From Candidatus Gastranaerophilales bacterium (GTDB lineage Bacteria; Cyanobacteriota; Vampirovibrionia; Gastranaerophilales; Gastranaerophilaceae): a stretch of 64,000 nucleotides of DNA. The position numbers and the translations under genes are program-made. Position 1 is the stretch's first letter; every line of letters begins with the position of its first letter. The notes beneath the pieces are model-generated. The model worked only from the letters and a program-made list of their open reading frames with translations. It was not told the DNA's origin and did no database searches. The stretch lies in assembly GCA_016280955.1 (NCBI GenBank), contig JAEEHV010000015.1:1-64000 (forward strand), read 5' to 3'. Positions 1 to 9,659 of this stretch are shown here, piece by piece.

Positions 1-2
1 AA

Positions 3-824
3 CGTGTTGCCGTTATGGATCAAAACGGTATCGATGTTGCTGTTATGTCAACATCTCCCGCTTTAGAAGAATTACCTAAAGAAGAAGCTGTATATTTTGC
101 AAAGAAATCTAATGATGCGGTTGCTGAAATTATAAAAAAATATCCTAATCGTTTCTTAGGAGCTGCAGTTTTACCAACTCCTTATGTTGATAAAGCTATA
201 AAAGAACTTGAACGCTGTGTTAAGGAATTAGGTTTTAAATATTGGCATACACATTCTAATTATAAAAATGAACATTTATATGAAGAAAAATATCTTCCGC
301 TGCTTGCAAAAGCTGAAGAACTGGGATGCGCGTTCTATGTTCATCCGCAAGCATCTGATGATAAAGATATGAAAAATATGGGTTACGTATATTCTTCACC
401 CGGTCTTGGTTTTGGCTTAGATGCTATGAAAACGTCATTAAGAATCATATTAAACGGAACATTTGATAAATTCCCAAATCTAAGAATGATTCTTGGCCAT
501 CTGGGTGAATACTTCCCATTTATATTGGAGAGAGTTGATAATCGTTTTGAATGGATTAAAGATGATGAAGTAAAAATGAAACATCCTGTTTCATATTACT
601 TTAAAAATAAAAATGTTGTTGTAACAACAAGCGGCAATATGTCTAAACTTGCTTTTGAATGCACTAAGAAAGCCCTTGGTATAGATAGTATCATTTTTGC
701 TTCAGATTATCCTTATGAATGCTTGTCTGAAATGATGAAATATATGGAGACCTTAGAATTAAGCGAAGAAGAAAAAGAAAAGGTATTTCACTTGAATGCT
801 GAAAAATATATTTTAAATAAATAA
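3..824 (+). CDS. Amidohydrolase-family (Amidohydro_2-like TIM barrel) protein, 5' end truncated by window start
   Basis: Frame is open to the window edge (RVAVMDQNGIDVAVMS...); motifs FYVHPQA, LGHLGEYFPF, FASDYPYE typical of amidohydrolase-2 proteins. Confidence 0.8.
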   Translation, partial: RVAVMDQNGIDVAVMSTSPALEELPKEEAVYFAKKSNDAVAEIIKKYPNRFLGAAVLPTPYVDKAIKELERCVKELGFKYWHTHSNYKNEHLYEEKYLPLLAKAEELGCAFYVHPQASDDKDMKNMGYVYSSPGLGFGLDAMKTSLRIILNGTFDKFPNLRMILGHLGEYFPFILERVDNRFEWIKDDEVKMKHPVSYYFKNKNVVVTTSGNMSKLAFECTKKALGIDSIIFASDYPYECLSEMMKYMETLELSEEEKEKVFHLNAEKYILNK

Positions 825-1010
825 ACTAGTTTAATCCAGAGTACAACTCCATAATAAACTAAAACTGATATCGGTTCATTTTTAGCAATTGATACGAAAT
901 GTGTCTAAAAAACGCATTATTATTACTTGATAGACTTGACTTGTCTGAAAACAGAGTTAAGATAAATAGTGACATAGCAAGCATTTTAAGAATTAACAGG
1001 TTCGGGTCCA

Positions 1011-1135
1011 GCGCAAGCGAGCAGAGTGCACTCTGCCGAACAAAACGATTAAGTATCGTTTTGTGAGAGGTAGTTTTTGCAAAAAGAACGAAGTTCTTTG
1101 AAGCAAAACACGTAGGCACGTTTAATGCGAGCGCA
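1011..1135. repeat. Cluster of consecutive short hairpins/palindromes in an intergenic region
   Basis: gcagagtgcactctgc (1021-1036, perfect palindrome); acaaaacgat-taagt-atcgttttgt (1040-1064); nested ttttgc..aaagaac-gaa-gttcttt..gcaaaa (about 1075-1108); acgt-aggc-acgt (1110-1121); tgcg-ag-cgca (1126-1135). Confidence 0.7.
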
Positions 1136-1359
1136 GCAAGACAACCCAGGCAGTTTTAAGAGTTTGTGTATATAGATACTCATGATACTTTGGGTTTTAA
1201 TGGGAAATTTGAAAAAATATTTTTCTGCCGGCTTTCGGCTTTACGTTTGTGTAGATTATTATAAATAGACAGTTAAAATTAGACAACTTTGACATAAAAT
1301 GAGACATGTTCAATTTTGTGAGTCAATATAATGATGAAATCATTATACTATATTTAATA

Positions 1360-1545
1360 TGTTTGTAAAGAACTATAACATTTCGGTTTGATAATTTTCC
1401 TCGCAACCTTTTTAAACTTTTCAATCAACGAATATATTTTCAAACAATTTATATCGATAATTTTTTCGTATAAACTTTCAAGACTTGTTTATAATTTCGT
1501 CCAATTTGGGGAGTTTTTTCTTGGGGAAACATTATGTTGTTACAA
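1360..1545 (-). pseudogene. Decayed copy of same tail (KNSPNWTKL*TSLESLYEKIIDINCLKIYSLIEKFKK), in-frame stop
   Basis: Nucleotide similarity to 5031-5153 (tttcaatcaacgaata..., tttcgtccaatttggggagttttt) and similar minus-strand translation. Confidence 0.45.
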
Positions 1546-1604
1546 AACTTTAAAAAAAATTATTTTTTAAGCAATTAAGTATAATAAATTGTTTTATTTA
1601 ATAT

Positions 1605-4600
1605 ATGAAGGTTTTGTTGTGCAATAATCAACCAATAAATATTAATTGTGTAAAAAATGTAAACTCACATTATTTAAGCAATCCTATAAAAGATACTTTT
1701 TATAAATCAAATGTTTCTTTTAGAGGGAAAAATCCTTTTACACCTGACGAACAAACTGAAATTAATAGAGCCAACAAAAATGATGCCCCGTCAAGAGCAA
1801 AATTAGCAGAACTTAAAGCAAAGGGATTAAATATCAAAGACGCACTTGCATGTTTGAATCTTAATAACCCACTAGAAGTCGAAGAGTATATCGAATTAAC
1901 AAACAATAATAATGATTTAGACACCTTAGATAAAATCGGTTTAATTGCTTATGAAATAAATGATACAGAAAGGTATAAACATTTATGTAAATTGGGGCTG
2001 GAAAAATATGAAGCACTTTTGGCAACAAAACTCGGTTTAAATGACAATGAGATTAACACTTATTTTGATAAAAAAAATAAGGGAATTGAACTGGATATAC
2101 AAGAAGATGAGTTAATGTTTTGTATAAAAAACGGGGTTAATAATGATGAACAATTCACAAGATTTGCACAACTTAAAAACCGTAAAAGAAGTTTTCAGAA
2201 CGAAACCGTAAGAAAAAAGGGAGATGTACAACCGTATCCGATAGAATATATCACCCATTGCATAAAAGAAGGAAAAACTGATTCCGACATCGAAAGAGAA
2301 GACAGGCTTATTGAACTTATGGACTATAAGTTTACTAACGAAATGCTGGCTATAATATTAAATTTATCAATTGAAGATTATAAGAAGTTTTTACAAAATT
2401 TCAGTGATATTAAAAATGTAAAAGTTGCATTAAAATTTGCAAAATTTACAGATGAACAACGTATAAGGTTCAAAAAACTATTAGATAAAAAATATGATGA
2501 GGACAGTGCACTAACTCTTGCCATACTGACGGATAAACAGATTGAAAAATTTGAAACACTTGTTAAAAATGGTAAAAATGCAAGATTTGCATATTGGCTT
2601 GCAACATTTACGGAAGAACGGCAAGAAAGATATGACAAACTGATTAATGAGGGTTTGGATAATATGCCTGCATTATACCTCTCAGGATTAACAGAAGAAC
2701 AGTATAACAGATATAAAACACTTTTGAACAAACATAAGGACGAAGGCAACGCTGCAATACTTTCAACCCTAACAGAAGAGCAAAGCGAAAAATACATAAA
2801 ACTCAGAGATGAGGGAGTAAGTTCAGAGATTGCCACGGAATTGGTAAAATTAACAGAAGAACAATATAAAAGATATAAATGTATTAAGAACAATGGTGTA
2901 GACAAACGTACTATACTGGATATTGTAAGGTTAAAAGAACAAGAATACATAAGATATAAACGATTTATTAAAGATGGTGAAGATAAATCATACGCTTACA
3001 GTTTTTCAAAGTTTTCTGAACTTGAATATGAAAAATATAAAAACCTTGTAAAAAAAGGCATCGATAAATTAATTGCAATAGAACTGGCTGTTTTAACAGA
3101 GGAACAAATTGAAAGATATTTATTATACATTAACGAAGGAGAAACTTGCTATAATGCACTAAATATTGCAAAATTAACAAATGAACAATATAAAGCATAC
3201 CAATCACTTCTAAAAGAATTTGTAAATGAAAGTGCTGCAATAAATATTGCAAAACTTTCCGCCGAACAATACGAAAGGTTCAGAACTCTTATTATGAATG
3301 GAACAGATGACCATACCGCTCAAAAGATAGCAAGATTAACAAAAGATCAATATGAAATATATAAAATATTTTTAAATGAATCAGAGGTTAGCAATCTTGC
3401 TTTAGACCTTGCAAAATTAACGGAGGAACAACGTGAAAGATACAAAATTTTAGTCAGTAAAGGTGAAGATAATTATAATGCAATTAAGTTTTCAAAATTA
3501 ACTAATAATCAGTATAAAAGGTACAAAAACCTGATTAAAATTGGTAAAAATGAATTTGATGCCTATGATTTAGCTTGTCTAACAGAAGAACAGTACAACC
3601 TATTTCAAGCACGTATAAATAACGGATTTGACATAGAGACTGCGATTCATATTGCCCAATTAACAGAAGAACAGGGGAATAGATATATAGAACTTGTAAA
3701 AAGTGGTGAAGACAAATCTTTTGCATACCTTGTTGCAACACTAACAGATGAACTGTATGAAAGATACAAAAAAATCCCAATACAAATTTCTGATATACAG
3801 GCAATTGCATTAGCAAAGACTACAAATCTTACTTCTGTTACCCCTGAATTAATAGAAAAACTTCCTGAAGATTTTTGGTATTTGACATCTATGGGCTGTG
3901 AAAAAGAAGCGAGTGAGATTATACATAAAGCAATTGAATCAATGCTTTTAAGAGAAGAGAATAATGATTTTGTATTATCGCCGTTAAGAAATATAGAAAT
4001 CAGAACTCCGTTGGTAAATTATAGCAGTAATTACTCGTACAACCAAAATAACGGAGATTTTAGTCTTTCAGGAACCCAGTCTTTTTCTGTCAATCTGTCT
4101 CAGGGTTATATTAGTCAAAAACCTTTGTTAGTGATAAAAGATAAAAATTCTTCTAATCAATATATTTCATATAACGGGGCAATAGCTCAAGTTAAAGAGA
4201 TAAACGAGCACGATTCCGAGCAATTTAGAATTTGGGGAAATTTATCTCCGCAAAAACAGTCGAAAATTTTATCCAAAGCGGCTGATGAGTTTATTTTCAA
4301 TATATTTGATGAGGAAGGGAATTGTATTATCGGGCAAAATTCACCAAAATTTAATACAAAAGAAAAAACTGATAGTGAAATAGAACAATATTATGCTCAA
4401 AAACTTTTAGAACTGAAAAACCGAAATGAATTAACACCACAAAACATTTTAAAATTAATGCCCAAAAATTGTATGCTGACAATCAGCCCATATATCCAGG
4501 GTGGAAATATTCTTTATGCAATTGTTACGGAATGGTTCTCAAAAAACGGTAACAGATGGCAAATGGAAATACATTCTCAGGATTTAAAATATAATAATGA

Positions 4601-4991
4601 TGAAAAATGGATTTTCAGATTGCATAAAGCTACAAATGACGGTAACAAACATTATTTCAAATTTGCAGAAAATGAAAACGGTTATGATTTTAATGGTGAG
4701 TTCAATGGTGAAGATGCCCACATAAAAATCAATACTCCGCTGGAAGATAATAATTTATTAAATAATGTAGCATTTCAGGCAATAATTACATTAATAAGCG
4801 CAAAATTATGCAAGGATTTTGCAATCAACAAAGTTGCCGAAAAAATAGGTGTAACAGTCGAAGAAAATAATTCTTTTGCAACAATGGGTAACATAGTTAA
4901 GCATTGTCTGAAAAATGTAAAAGATTTTGCAAATAATAAAGATCAAATTACAAAAATGAGAGTTGCACTCGGTAAAATCAGACTTGTATAG
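1605..4991 (+). CDS. Large uncharacterised protein with about 17 tandem 27-aa repeats (LTEEQYxRYKxLxxxGxDxxxAxxIAK)
   Basis: Long ORF; regular 27-residue repeat read directly from translation; N-terminal VSFRGK motif. Confidence 0.9.
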   Translation: MKVLLCNNQPININCVKNVNSHYLSNPIKDTFYKSNVSFRGKNPFTPDEQTEINRANKNDAPSRAKLAELKAKGLNIKDALACLNLNNPLEVEEYIELTNNNNDLDTLDKIGLIAYEINDTERYKHLCKLGLEKYEALLATKLGLNDNEINTYFDKKNKGIELDIQEDELMFCIKNGVNNDEQFTRFAQLKNRKRSFQNETVRKKGDVQPYPIEYITHCIKEGKTDSDIEREDRLIELMDYKFTNEMLAIILNLSIEDYKKFLQNFSDIKNVKVALKFAKFTDEQRIRFKKLLDKKYDEDSALTLAILTDKQIEKFETLVKNGKNARFAYWLATFTEERQERYDKLINEGLDNMPALYLSGLTEEQYNRYKTLLNKHKDEGNAAILSTLTEEQSEKYIKLRDEGVSSEIATELVKLTEEQYKRYKCIKNNGVDKRTILDIVRLKEQEYIRYKRFIKDGEDKSYAYSFSKFSELEYEKYKNLVKKGIDKLIAIELAVLTEEQIERYLLYINEGETCYNALNIAKLTNEQYKAYQSLLKEFVNESAAINIAKLSAEQYERFRTLIMNGTDDHTAQKIARLTKDQYEIYKIFLNESEVSNLALDLAKLTEEQRERYKILVSKGEDNYNAIKFSKLTNNQYKRYKNLIKIGKNEFDAYDLACLTEEQYNLFQARINNGFDIETAIHIAQLTEEQGNRYIELVKSGEDKSFAYLVATLTDELYERYKKIPIQISDIQAIALAKTTNLTSVTPELIEKLPEDFWYLTSMGCEKEASEIIHKAIESMLLREENNDFVLSPLRNIEIRTPLVNYSSNYSYNQNNGDFSLSGTQSFSVNLSQGYISQKPLLVIKDKNSSNQYISYNGAIAQVKEINEHDSEQFRIWGNLSPQKQSKILSKAADEFIFNIFDEEGNCIIGQNSPKFNTKEKTDSEIEQYYAQKLLELKNRNELTPQNILKLMPKNCMLTISPYIQGGNILYAIVTEWFSKNGNRWQMEIHSQDLKYNNDEKWIFRLHKATNDGNKHYFKFAENENGYDFNGEFNGEDAHIKINTPLEDNNLLNNVAFQAIITLISAKLCKDFAINKVAEKIGVTVEENNSFATMGNIVKHCLKNVKDFANNKDQITKMRVALGKIRLV

Positions 4992-5012
4992 GTCAGTAGT
5001 TAACTTAATAAA

Positions 5013-5205
5013 TTAAACAACAATTTTGAACATTTCAATCAACGAATAAACTTTCAAATAATTTCTATCAACCATTTTTTCATATAAATCATTTATTCCG
5101 TTATCATTTACCCCTACCCCGGTTTCTGATTTCGTCCAATTTGGGGAGTTTTTATTGCAAAAATTAATAATTTGGTGCAGATAATTACACCCTACAATAA
5201 TCTCA
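5013..5205 (-). pseudogene. Probable gene-tail remnant: open frame without ATG ending ...KNSPNWTKSETGVGVNDNGINDLYEKMVDRNYLKVYSLIEMFKIVV*
   Basis: Shares KNSPNWTK, LYEK and LKxYSLIE with the remnant at about 1360-1545 and DLYEK/LK with 6295-6400. Confidence 0.45.
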
Positions 5206-5246
5206 AATCTCTATTTATTATTCTTAAACCGACTATTATTTTACAA

Positions 5247-6107
5247 TTATTCAGATATCTTATCGCCATTAATATTGCACTCATATTTACGTTGGTCACC
5301 TATGTATATATAATATTTAATTTCTTTTGGATTAAACGTAGTAAAGCGTCTTATTGATTTATTATTTCCCAAATCTTTGTATAAATCCAATATATAATCT
5401 TTTGTCGTTGTACTTTGCCATTTTCCTTTTTGGTTATAATCAACTACAGTATTCCCTTCTTCATTATTAAAGATAGTAGTTCTTTTTATCTTACCATTTC
5501 TATGATATTCAACAATATTATCAACTTTTCCATTGTTATATGATGTAATACGTTTAGGCATTTTGCCATCATCATAATATTCAGTAATGCCTTGACACCT
5601 ATCTTTTAAATCAAATTTTGATACTTTTGTTACGACACCATTCTCATTTTCTTCTACCAAACTATAGCCATTTTCATATTTTACTTTTCTACTGTTTCCG
5701 CAAGAAGAACTTTTTTCAGTTTCAGCTTTGGCAGATGTAGTGGCAGATTGTGCTATTGATTTATTTTTATCTGTCGCATCCGAATTTTTCTGGGCATTGT
5801 ATGACCAATTTATGCCAATAGCTTGAAGTGAACTTGATATAATTTCAGTTCCTTTTGTCCTGATATAATATGCAATTGATTTTATAGCATTTTGCAATGA
5901 TATTGATTTATTAATAGTACTCTTTTTACCTTCTTTACCGGTTCCGACAAATTGTCCGTCAGAACCTCCTGTAACAAATTTATTCCATATGGACTCCCCT
6001 AATATGTTCTTTCCGTTATTAACACCATTTTCGGTTTCTTTTTGTTCCATCAAATTTGCAATTTCTTGCGCCATAGAGTTTATTTGGTTTTCATTTAATC
6101 TTTCCAT
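5247..6107 (-). CDS. Uncharacterised protein with MORN_2/YwqK-like degenerate repeats (YYDDGKxxxxTSYNNGKVDNIVEYHRNGKIKRTTIF)
   Basis: ORF with repeat pattern; preceded by sigma28-like promoter at 6169-6195. Confidence 0.75.
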   Translation of the reverse strand: MERLNENQINSMAQEIANLMEQKETENGVNNGKNILGESIWNKFVTGGSDGQFVGTGKEGKKSTINKSISLQNAIKSIAYYIRTKGTEIISSSLQAIGINWSYNAQKNSDATDKNKSIAQSATTSAKAETEKSSSCGNSRKVKYENGYSLVEENENGVVTKVSKFDLKDRCQGITEYYDDGKMPKRITSYNNGKVDNIVEYHRNGKIKRTTIFNNEEGNTVVDYNQKGKWQSTTTKDYILDLYKDLGNNKSIRRFTTFNPKEIKYYIYIGDQRKYECNINGDKISE

Positions 6108-6168
6108 ATTAATCCTTCCAAAAGATTACTTTTCTATTTATAACTTTATTTTTTGAGTTACATAATTT

Positions 6169-6195
6169 ATATCGGCATTTTTTTGAAAAGCTTTA
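6169..6195 (-). promoter_or_regulatory. Sigma28/FliA-like promoter TAAAGCTT-N11-GCCGATAT
   Basis: Minus strand taaagctt-ttcaaaaaaat-gccgatat, exact 11-bp spacing; upstream of the 5247..6107 CDS. Confidence 0.6.
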
Positions 6196-6294
6196 ACCTG
6201 TCAGAACAAAAATTTACAAAGATTTACAAATCCGACAATAATAATATTTGTTGGTATAGCAATGTTCTTATATAAGAATTCATGCACAGAATCT

Positions 6295-6400
6295 TTATTT
6301 TTCTAATAGCCTAAATGTTTTCAGGTTATTTATATCAATAATCTTTTCATATAAATCATTTTTCCAATACCATTTACCCCTAAATGTGGCAGGTAATTTA
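6295..6400 (-). pseudogene. Remnant gene tail ...LPATFRGKWYWKNDLYEKIIDINNLKTFRLLEK*
   Basis: Open minus-strand frame with no supported start in the ftsI upstream region; similar to 5013-5205. Confidence 0.4.
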
Positions 6401-6461
6401 TCTTTTTTTACTACTGTCCGTTTTTGACACAGTGTGCTTTTAAAATAAAATCAGAGGATTA

Positions 6462-8168
6462 GTGAAAATGGAAAAAAATTTGAATGAAAAGATTAATACG
6501 AGAATAAGTATTTTACAGGGCTTAATAACTTTGGCATTTATATTGTTAACCGGCTGGCTGTTCGGTTTGCAGATACTTGATTTAAGCGGATACAAGGCAA
6601 AAGGAACTGCTATGCGAAGCACCGGCAGTTTAACTTTGAGAGGTAATATTGTTGACCGAAACGGAATTAAACTTGCAACTGACGAACTTACTTATGAAGT
6701 TTATGCACATCCCCGTATGTATTCAACCAAACGACCGCCTGAAGTTTTGGCAGAAATTTTATATCCGTTTTTAGAAATGCCAAAAGATGAACTTCTGACA
6801 AAACTAAAATCAAAGAAAATGAATATAATTACACTAAAAAAAGAAGTAAACAGACAATCTGCGGAAAAAATCCGCAAGCTTGGTTTGCGTGAAATAAGTA
6901 TCGGAACAATTAATCGCCGTTTTTATCCACAAGGCAATATTGCATCACATATAATCGGGTTTTACAGTTATCTTTCAGATAACTCAATCGGAATTGAAAA
7001 TATTGCAGGAGGCAAATTAGGAATAAATGCCGATTCTGCCGGTGCTGAAAAGGTGCAGAGAATGGCAAACGGAGATATTATTTTTGATTTTAATACAGAT
7101 ATTCAAAACATTACCAAAAGACAAAAAGGCGAGGATATTACACTTACTATTGATGCTTCCGTTCAATATATTTGCGAAAAAGAGCTTGCTAAGACTATAA
7201 AAGAAACAAAAGCCGAACGCGGAACAGTTATTGTTGAAGATGTGACCAACGGAGAAATTCTTGCTTATGCATCATATCCTAATTTTGATCCGAATAAGTT
7301 TTGGGAAGCATCAATGATTGATATGAAAAACTGGTCTTTAACAGACATTTATCCTCCCGGTTCAACCTTCAAAATAATAACGGTTGCAACAGCAATTGAT
7401 TTAGGTGTTTTGAATGAATATTCAAAAGTACCTGATACCGGCAGGATGATAATTGACAAATACAAAATCGAAAACCACGATTATAAAGACCATCCGAATC
7501 CAGGAATGATTACACTTGATTATCTTTTTGAGCATTCAAGCAACGTAGCTTCTGCAAATATTGCACTTATGCTTGATAAAGAAGATTATTATAACAAGTT
7601 GTATGAATTCGGTTTCGGGCAAAAGACAGGCATAGATTTAACAGCAGAATCCGTAGGGCTTTTACCTAAGCCCAAAAGCTGGTACAAATCAAGACAGGCA
7701 AGTATGGGATATGGCTATGGAGCTTCTGTTACTGCAATACAAATGATTAGTGCAATATCCGCTATTGCAAACAATGGTGTCCGGACCACTCCGCATGTAA
7801 TAAAATATTCAGCCGAAGAATTACCGAATCACGTTCAAACCCGTCAGGTTATTTCGCCTGAAACGGCAAGAGCTGTCACAAGACTGCTTGCAAAAAGCAT
7901 TGCAAACGGAAACACTCCTCTTAATCTGGATAAGTACACAACCTGTGCCAAAACAGGAACTTCACGAAAACAAGTTACGAGCGGAAAAGATGTTTATGCT
8001 TCGGCTATCGGATATTTCCCTGCTTCCGCACCAAAAGTCGCTATATATGTCGTAATAGATTCACCCAAAACAGGTGTTGACTACGGCGGAACAATTGCAT
8101 CGCCATTATTCAGAAGAATTGCAACCGAAGTCGGAACATTATTAAATATCCCTTCGGACAAGGGGTAA
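6462..8168 (+). CDS. ftsI: Penicillin-binding protein, FtsI/PBP2-type transpeptidase
   Basis: Membrane anchor, RGNIVDRNG, YPPGSTFKI (SxxK), SSN, KTGT motifs; followed by ftsW. Confidence 0.9.
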   Translation: MKMEKNLNEKINTRISILQGLITLAFILLTGWLFGLQILDLSGYKAKGTAMRSTGSLTLRGNIVDRNGIKLATDELTYEVYAHPRMYSTKRPPEVLAEILYPFLEMPKDELLTKLKSKKMNIITLKKEVNRQSAEKIRKLGLREISIGTINRRFYPQGNIASHIIGFYSYLSDNSIGIENIAGGKLGINADSAGAEKVQRMANGDIIFDFNTDIQNITKRQKGEDITLTIDASVQYICEKELAKTIKETKAERGTVIVEDVTNGEILAYASYPNFDPNKFWEASMIDMKNWSLTDIYPPGSTFKIITVATAIDLGVLNEYSKVPDTGRMIIDKYKIENHDYKDHPNPGMITLDYLFEHSSNVASANIALMLDKEDYYNKLYEFGFGQKTGIDLTAESVGLLPKPKSWYKSRQASMGYGYGASVTAIQMISAISAIANNGVRTTPHVIKYSAEELPNHVQTRQVISPETARAVTRLLAKSIANGNTPLNLDKYTTCAKTGTSRKQVTSGKDVYASAIGYFPASAPKVAIYVVIDSPKTGVDYGGTIASPLFRRIATEVGTLLNIPSDKG

Positions 8169-8190
8169 ATAGAATTTTTAGAATGGATAA

Positions 8191-9375
8191 TTGAAAATGG
8201 AAAATGGAAAATTAGTTATAAATAATACTGTAAAAAACGGATATCAGCAAATAAAAACAGATGGTGACAGAGAGCTTTTGACTACAACTATAATCCTCAT
8301 AGTAATAGGATTGATGGCTATTGTGTCAGCCAGCCTGCCGCTTTGCGTTACAAAACATTTACCGCCGTTTTTTTATGTTTTTCAGCATTTGTTTTGGATA
8401 ATCATTGGTAGTGTCGGAATGTGGTTCTTTTCCAAATTTGATTATAACAATTTGCGAAAATTCACTTTTTTATTCGCTTTTGCAGTAATTATTCTTTTGC
8501 TGATGGTTAAATTTACACCGCTGGGGGTAACGATTAACGGTGCAAGAAGATGGCTGAATCTGGGGTTTCAGTTTCAGCCGTCAGAACTTACCAAACTTGC
8601 ACTTATTATGATTTTAGGCAACTTATTTTCACTAAAAAAAGAGGTTTTTAACAAAATGCTGTTTAAACATCTTTTATCCGCAGGGATTATGATTTTTATT
8701 GTATTAAAGCAGCCGAACCTCAGTATGACGCTTATTCTTCTCGGTATTTCATTTTGCATGTATGTCTGTTCAGGCAAAACTCTTAAACCGATTTTTATAG
8801 GAATTATTCTGCTTGCATCCCTTTTGGGAATGATTAAAACAAATATTATTGACCTTTCAAATTATATTGCACCTTATCAGCTTGAACGGATTATGAACTG
8901 GCATAACTCGGATACTGATGTTCAGAGCGAAGGATATCAGGTATTTCACTCGCTTGTCGCAATATCATCAGGAGGAATGTTTGGTTCGGGCTACGGTTCC
9001 GGCAAAGAAAAGCTCGGCTGGCTTCCGGAATCTCATACGGATTTTATATTTTCTGTAATCTCCGAAGAAATAGGATTTATCGGAAGTTTATTTGTAATCA
9101 TGCTTTTCTTAACCCTGTTATACAGAGGAATAACTATTGCAACCAAATGTCCAAACTTATACGGACGGCTGCTTGCCCTTGGAATAACTATCTCAATCAC
9201 AATGCAGGCATTTTTTAATATCTCTGTTGCAACCTCGTTCCTCCCTGCAACAGGTATAACCCTTCCGTTTATAAGTTACGGAGGTTCTTCGCTAGCCGTA
9301 TCAATGAGTATGATAGGGATACTTTTGAATGTATCAAAAATAAAGCTGAAAAGAATTTCTTATATTCAAAAATAG
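8191..9375 (+). CDS. ftsW: FtsW/RodA/SpoVE-family lipid II flippase/polymerase
   Basis: GARRWLNLGFQFQPSELTKLALI, polytopic, LPFISYGGSSL. Confidence 0.92.
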   Translation: MKMENGKLVINNTVKNGYQQIKTDGDRELLTTTIILIVIGLMAIVSASLPLCVTKHLPPFFYVFQHLFWIIIGSVGMWFFSKFDYNNLRKFTFLFAFAVIILLLMVKFTPLGVTINGARRWLNLGFQFQPSELTKLALIMILGNLFSLKKEVFNKMLFKHLLSAGIMIFIVLKQPNLSMTLILLGISFCMYVCSGKTLKPIFIGIILLASLLGMIKTNIIDLSNYIAPYQLERIMNWHNSDTDVQSEGYQVFHSLVAISSGGMFGSGYGSGKEKLGWLPESHTDFIFSVISEEIGFIGSLFVIMLFLTLLYRGITIATKCPNLYGRLLALGITISITMQAFFNISVATSFLPATGITLPFISYGGSSLAVSMSMIGILLNVSKIKLKRISYIQK

Positions 9376-9399
9376 AGAAATAAATTCCCACGGTCAGAA

Positions 9400-9460
9400 T
9401 ATTTTCAGGTTATTTATATTTTGTTCCGCAAAGGAAGTTTTTTCATATCAAAATTCCCCT
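9400..9460 (-). repeat. Short degenerate copy of the gene-tail repeat
   Basis: ttttcaggttatttatat shared with 6318-6335; ttttttcatatcaaaattcccct. Confidence 0.35.
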
Positions 9461-9659
9461 GTGTTCTTATTGACAAAATTTTTTATTTTGTGTTTTATTA
9501 ATAGTATGAAGAATTCATTTGTAAACAATTTAATCTGTTGCTGCTGTAAGTCTTGTTGCTAAGAACTTACTTATTATTTTGCGTGCAGATTTTCAGATAG
9601 AAATATTATTTAGGTTCTTAAATGTTTTTTAAGAACCTTTTTTAACGGAGAAATTACAA

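Noticed and set aside
859-1119. 86-aa minus-strand ORF
   Set aside because: Runs through the hairpin island; composition looks non-coding; no RBS or recognisable domain
1011-1135. CRISPR array
   Set aside because: Hairpins differ in sequence; no repeated unit with regular spacers; no cas genes
1388-1570. 60-aa plus-strand ORF upstream of the repeat protein
   Set aside because: Better explained as the antisense of the decayed gene-tail remnant
2378-2950. 190-aa minus-strand ORF antisense to the 27-aa repeat gene
   Set aside because: Shadow ORF created by the regular repeat (Ser/Leu-rich antisense translation)
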